The notes beneath the pieces were generated by a model that made no database searches, was not told the DNA's origin, and was given only the letters and a program-made list of their open reading frames with translations. 64,000 bases of DNA, from NCBI RefSeq assembly GCF_020509005.1, contig NC_063017.1, forward strand, positions 1,798,001 through 1,862,000, written 5' to 3'. Each line of letters begins with the position of its first letter. The first letter of the stretch is position 1. Below, in pieces: positions 62,541-64,000 of this stretch. This DNA comes from Fulvia fulva. Lineage: Eukaryota > Ascomycota > Dothideomycetes > Mycosphaerellales > Mycosphaerellaceae. The position numbers and the translations under genes are program-made.

Positions 62541-62844
62541 TTCACCCACATGACATGCCCAGCAGCCGCTCGTAATCAATCAGCTGTCTGGCATGGCATA
62601 CCGGCGATACAGGCCATCTCCCGTCCTAAATCGCGCATAGAGCACAATCGAAACAGCAAGAAGAATCTCCACAGCCGAAGAGACCCTGGAGCACTTCGGT
62701 GTGAGCGCGCCACCGGTTGGAGTGTTGTGCTTCCTGCATGTTTCCATCTTGCTCTCGATCACTTTCTCGCCTTCTGTCACATGACATGTCCAGGCAGCCG
62801 CTCTCAATCAATCAGTCGTCTGGCGTGACACGTAGGCGATACAG
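62532..62844. repeat. Pair of about 81-bp repeat blocks, 231 bp apart
   Basis: Blocks at 62532-62612 and 62763-62844 share TCTCGCCTTC, CACATGACATG, GCAGCCGCT, AATCAATCAG and GGCGATACAG in the same order with scattered differences. They extend the tandem-repeat zone that begins at 61.9 kb. Confidence 0.65.
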
Positions 62845-63419
62845 ACACTTTGCTGTCAACCACTTTTCAATTGTCCCCGAGCATCGACAGTGCTTGACGG
62901 CAGGGAAGAAATACTGAACAACAGCACATATCTTTGGAGCTGCGTTCGCTAGCGCAGAAGAATCTGAGACAGCTAAGTCACATATTCCAGTGAATGACTG
63001 GGAGCACGAGCGTTTCGATGATCGAATTGCGGCTCATGGCGTTCACATGCACGTGGCCAAGGCGCTAGTGTTCTAACCCTGGAGGCGAGCCTTCAAATTG
63101 GACTTTGATCTTTCTCCACCTTGCATCCCACGCATCATCTTTCTCTGCCTGTCGCATACCCTTCTAGTCTCTCCGTCTCACCAGCAGACTTCTCTGTTTC
63201 AAATAAGGAAGACACCGGCCAACCGAGGATAGAGATTGGTATGTCACCTGTGGCCTGGTCTCGAGTCAACTCGACAGACTTTCGCTCTCACTAGCCCTAG
63301 TCATAGCCTTATGGTTTTCTCATACTGATGGCTGTAGCGCAGCATACGCTACCAAGCAAAATCCGCACCGCACCACTCACGCTCGAACGCAAAAGGCCCA
63401 GCGACCGCAGACCCGTGAC
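62845..63419 (+). other. Mostly non-coding; one short coding-like fragment
   Basis: At about 62920-63076 one frame of some 50 codons (contains IPVNDWEHERFDDRIAAHG) reads like protein, with no start or domain. It may be gene debris. Nothing else seen before 63420. Confidence 0.25.
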
Positions 63420-63843
63420 GTGGTCAAGAGGCGACGACAGACCGCAGACGACTCCATGGACTCAACTCCAAAACCAAGCGATGTGTGCTTCGCCCCCTCA
63501 ATCACGGTCTGTGACGACCGTTCCCACGGCCGCTGCGTAGGCGACCCTAGCAATTACGATGCCGACACTCACATATGGATCGGCAACGCCAAGGATTCGA
63601 GATTGAGATATGGAGGGAAGGACAGAAATGAGGATTCAACAAGAACTACGACAGTATCAGCATCGCCGACCTGAACGAATCCATCAAGCATTACGAGAGG
63701 GATAGTCAGACAGTACGGCATCGTCCTTGAGTCCGGACGCCGCGCCAAGGATCATGGCCCCTTGGACCCCGAGCACAAGAAGTATAACATGGCTCACCTC
63801 AACGTCGCTTACGACTGCAAGACGAAACTCTTGCCGCGTATCA
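63420..63843 (+). pseudogene. Decayed coding-like segments at window edge; identity unknown
   Basis: Three neighbouring pieces read as protein in changing frames: about 63420-63640 (contains YDADTHIWIGNAKDSRLRYG), about 63632-63705 (YDSISIADLNESIKHYERD) and about 63708-63843 (YGIVLESGRRAKDHGPLD and MAHLNVAYDCKTKLL, ending at TGA 63841-63843). The pieces follow each other without splice sites, suggesting a gene with two frameshifts or an unresolved spliced gene. No family recognised. Confidence 0.3.
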
Positions 63844-64000
63844 TTCAGCTGACACAATCGTGAGTTGGGCGTTGCGCCATCATGTCGAAGAGCAGGTGGA
63901 CGGGCTTGCCTCCACGCTTCACTTCGACCAGGTGCTGGCAATTCCAGCAAACACGAGGCTCGACTTCTTGGCTCTGGCATCATTAACATGTCGTAGCACA

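Overview
The window looks like nuclear DNA of a filamentous ascomycete, most likely a dothideomycete such as a Mycosphaerella relative. The evidence is short GT-AG introns of about 45-110 nt, compact gene spacing, typical fungal families (Zn2Cys6 factor, MARVEL, NOP2, FLX1-like carrier, COQ8, RAD14, GST kappa with a C-terminal SKL), and two transposons carrying the CpA-to-TpA signature of repeat-induced point mutation (RIP). The species is inferred, not shown.

Layout. 1-2.1 kb: the 3' part of a RIP-damaged Tad1-like LINE. 2.6-8.5 kb: a small cysteine-rich secreted protein, NOP2, a weak broken frame and a secreted repeat protein with dibasic sites. 9.6-19.7 kb: a run of damaged genes (amidase, an unknown protein with an in-frame TGA, an LRR-like gene, an N-truncated S10 carboxypeptidase, a six-hairpin glycosidase) around one intact yellow/MRJP-like gene. 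19.8-24.9 kb: hypothetical proteins, a membrane protein and a CFA-type methyltransferase. 25.5-31.3 kb: kynureninase and indoleamine 2,3-dioxygenase in divergent orientation, then a Zn2Cys6 regulator. 31.5-39.7 kb: a complete 8.2-kb Ty3/Gypsy element, 110-bp LTRs, internal part saturated with RIP, carrying an extra long frame antisense to gag-pol. 39.8-44.7 kb: a CYP7/8-like P450, a membrane-anchored A1-like protein split by a 190-bp MITE-like insertion, and a hypothetical protein. 44.8-61.5 kb: mostly housekeeping genes (FLX1-like carrier, ARMT1-like phosphatase, MARVEL protein, GST kappa, COQ8, NAPE-PLD-like hydrolase, RAD14) mixed with three LPxELRxxIY (2EXR-like) genes, two of them broken, and a hidden broken secreted-protein gene. 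61.9-62.85 kb: tandem repeats. The right edge holds coding-like debris.

How the parts relate. Kynureninase and IDO act in the same tryptophan-kynurenine route and share a 491-bp divergent promoter. The Zn2Cys6 regulator and the P450 originally shared a promoter of about 290 bp that the Gypsy element now splits, so the four genes may be a small disrupted cluster (inference). Several single-copy genes carry an isolated stop explicable by one C-to-T change while the rest of the frame stays open, which suggests recent gene loss, possibly leaked RIP.
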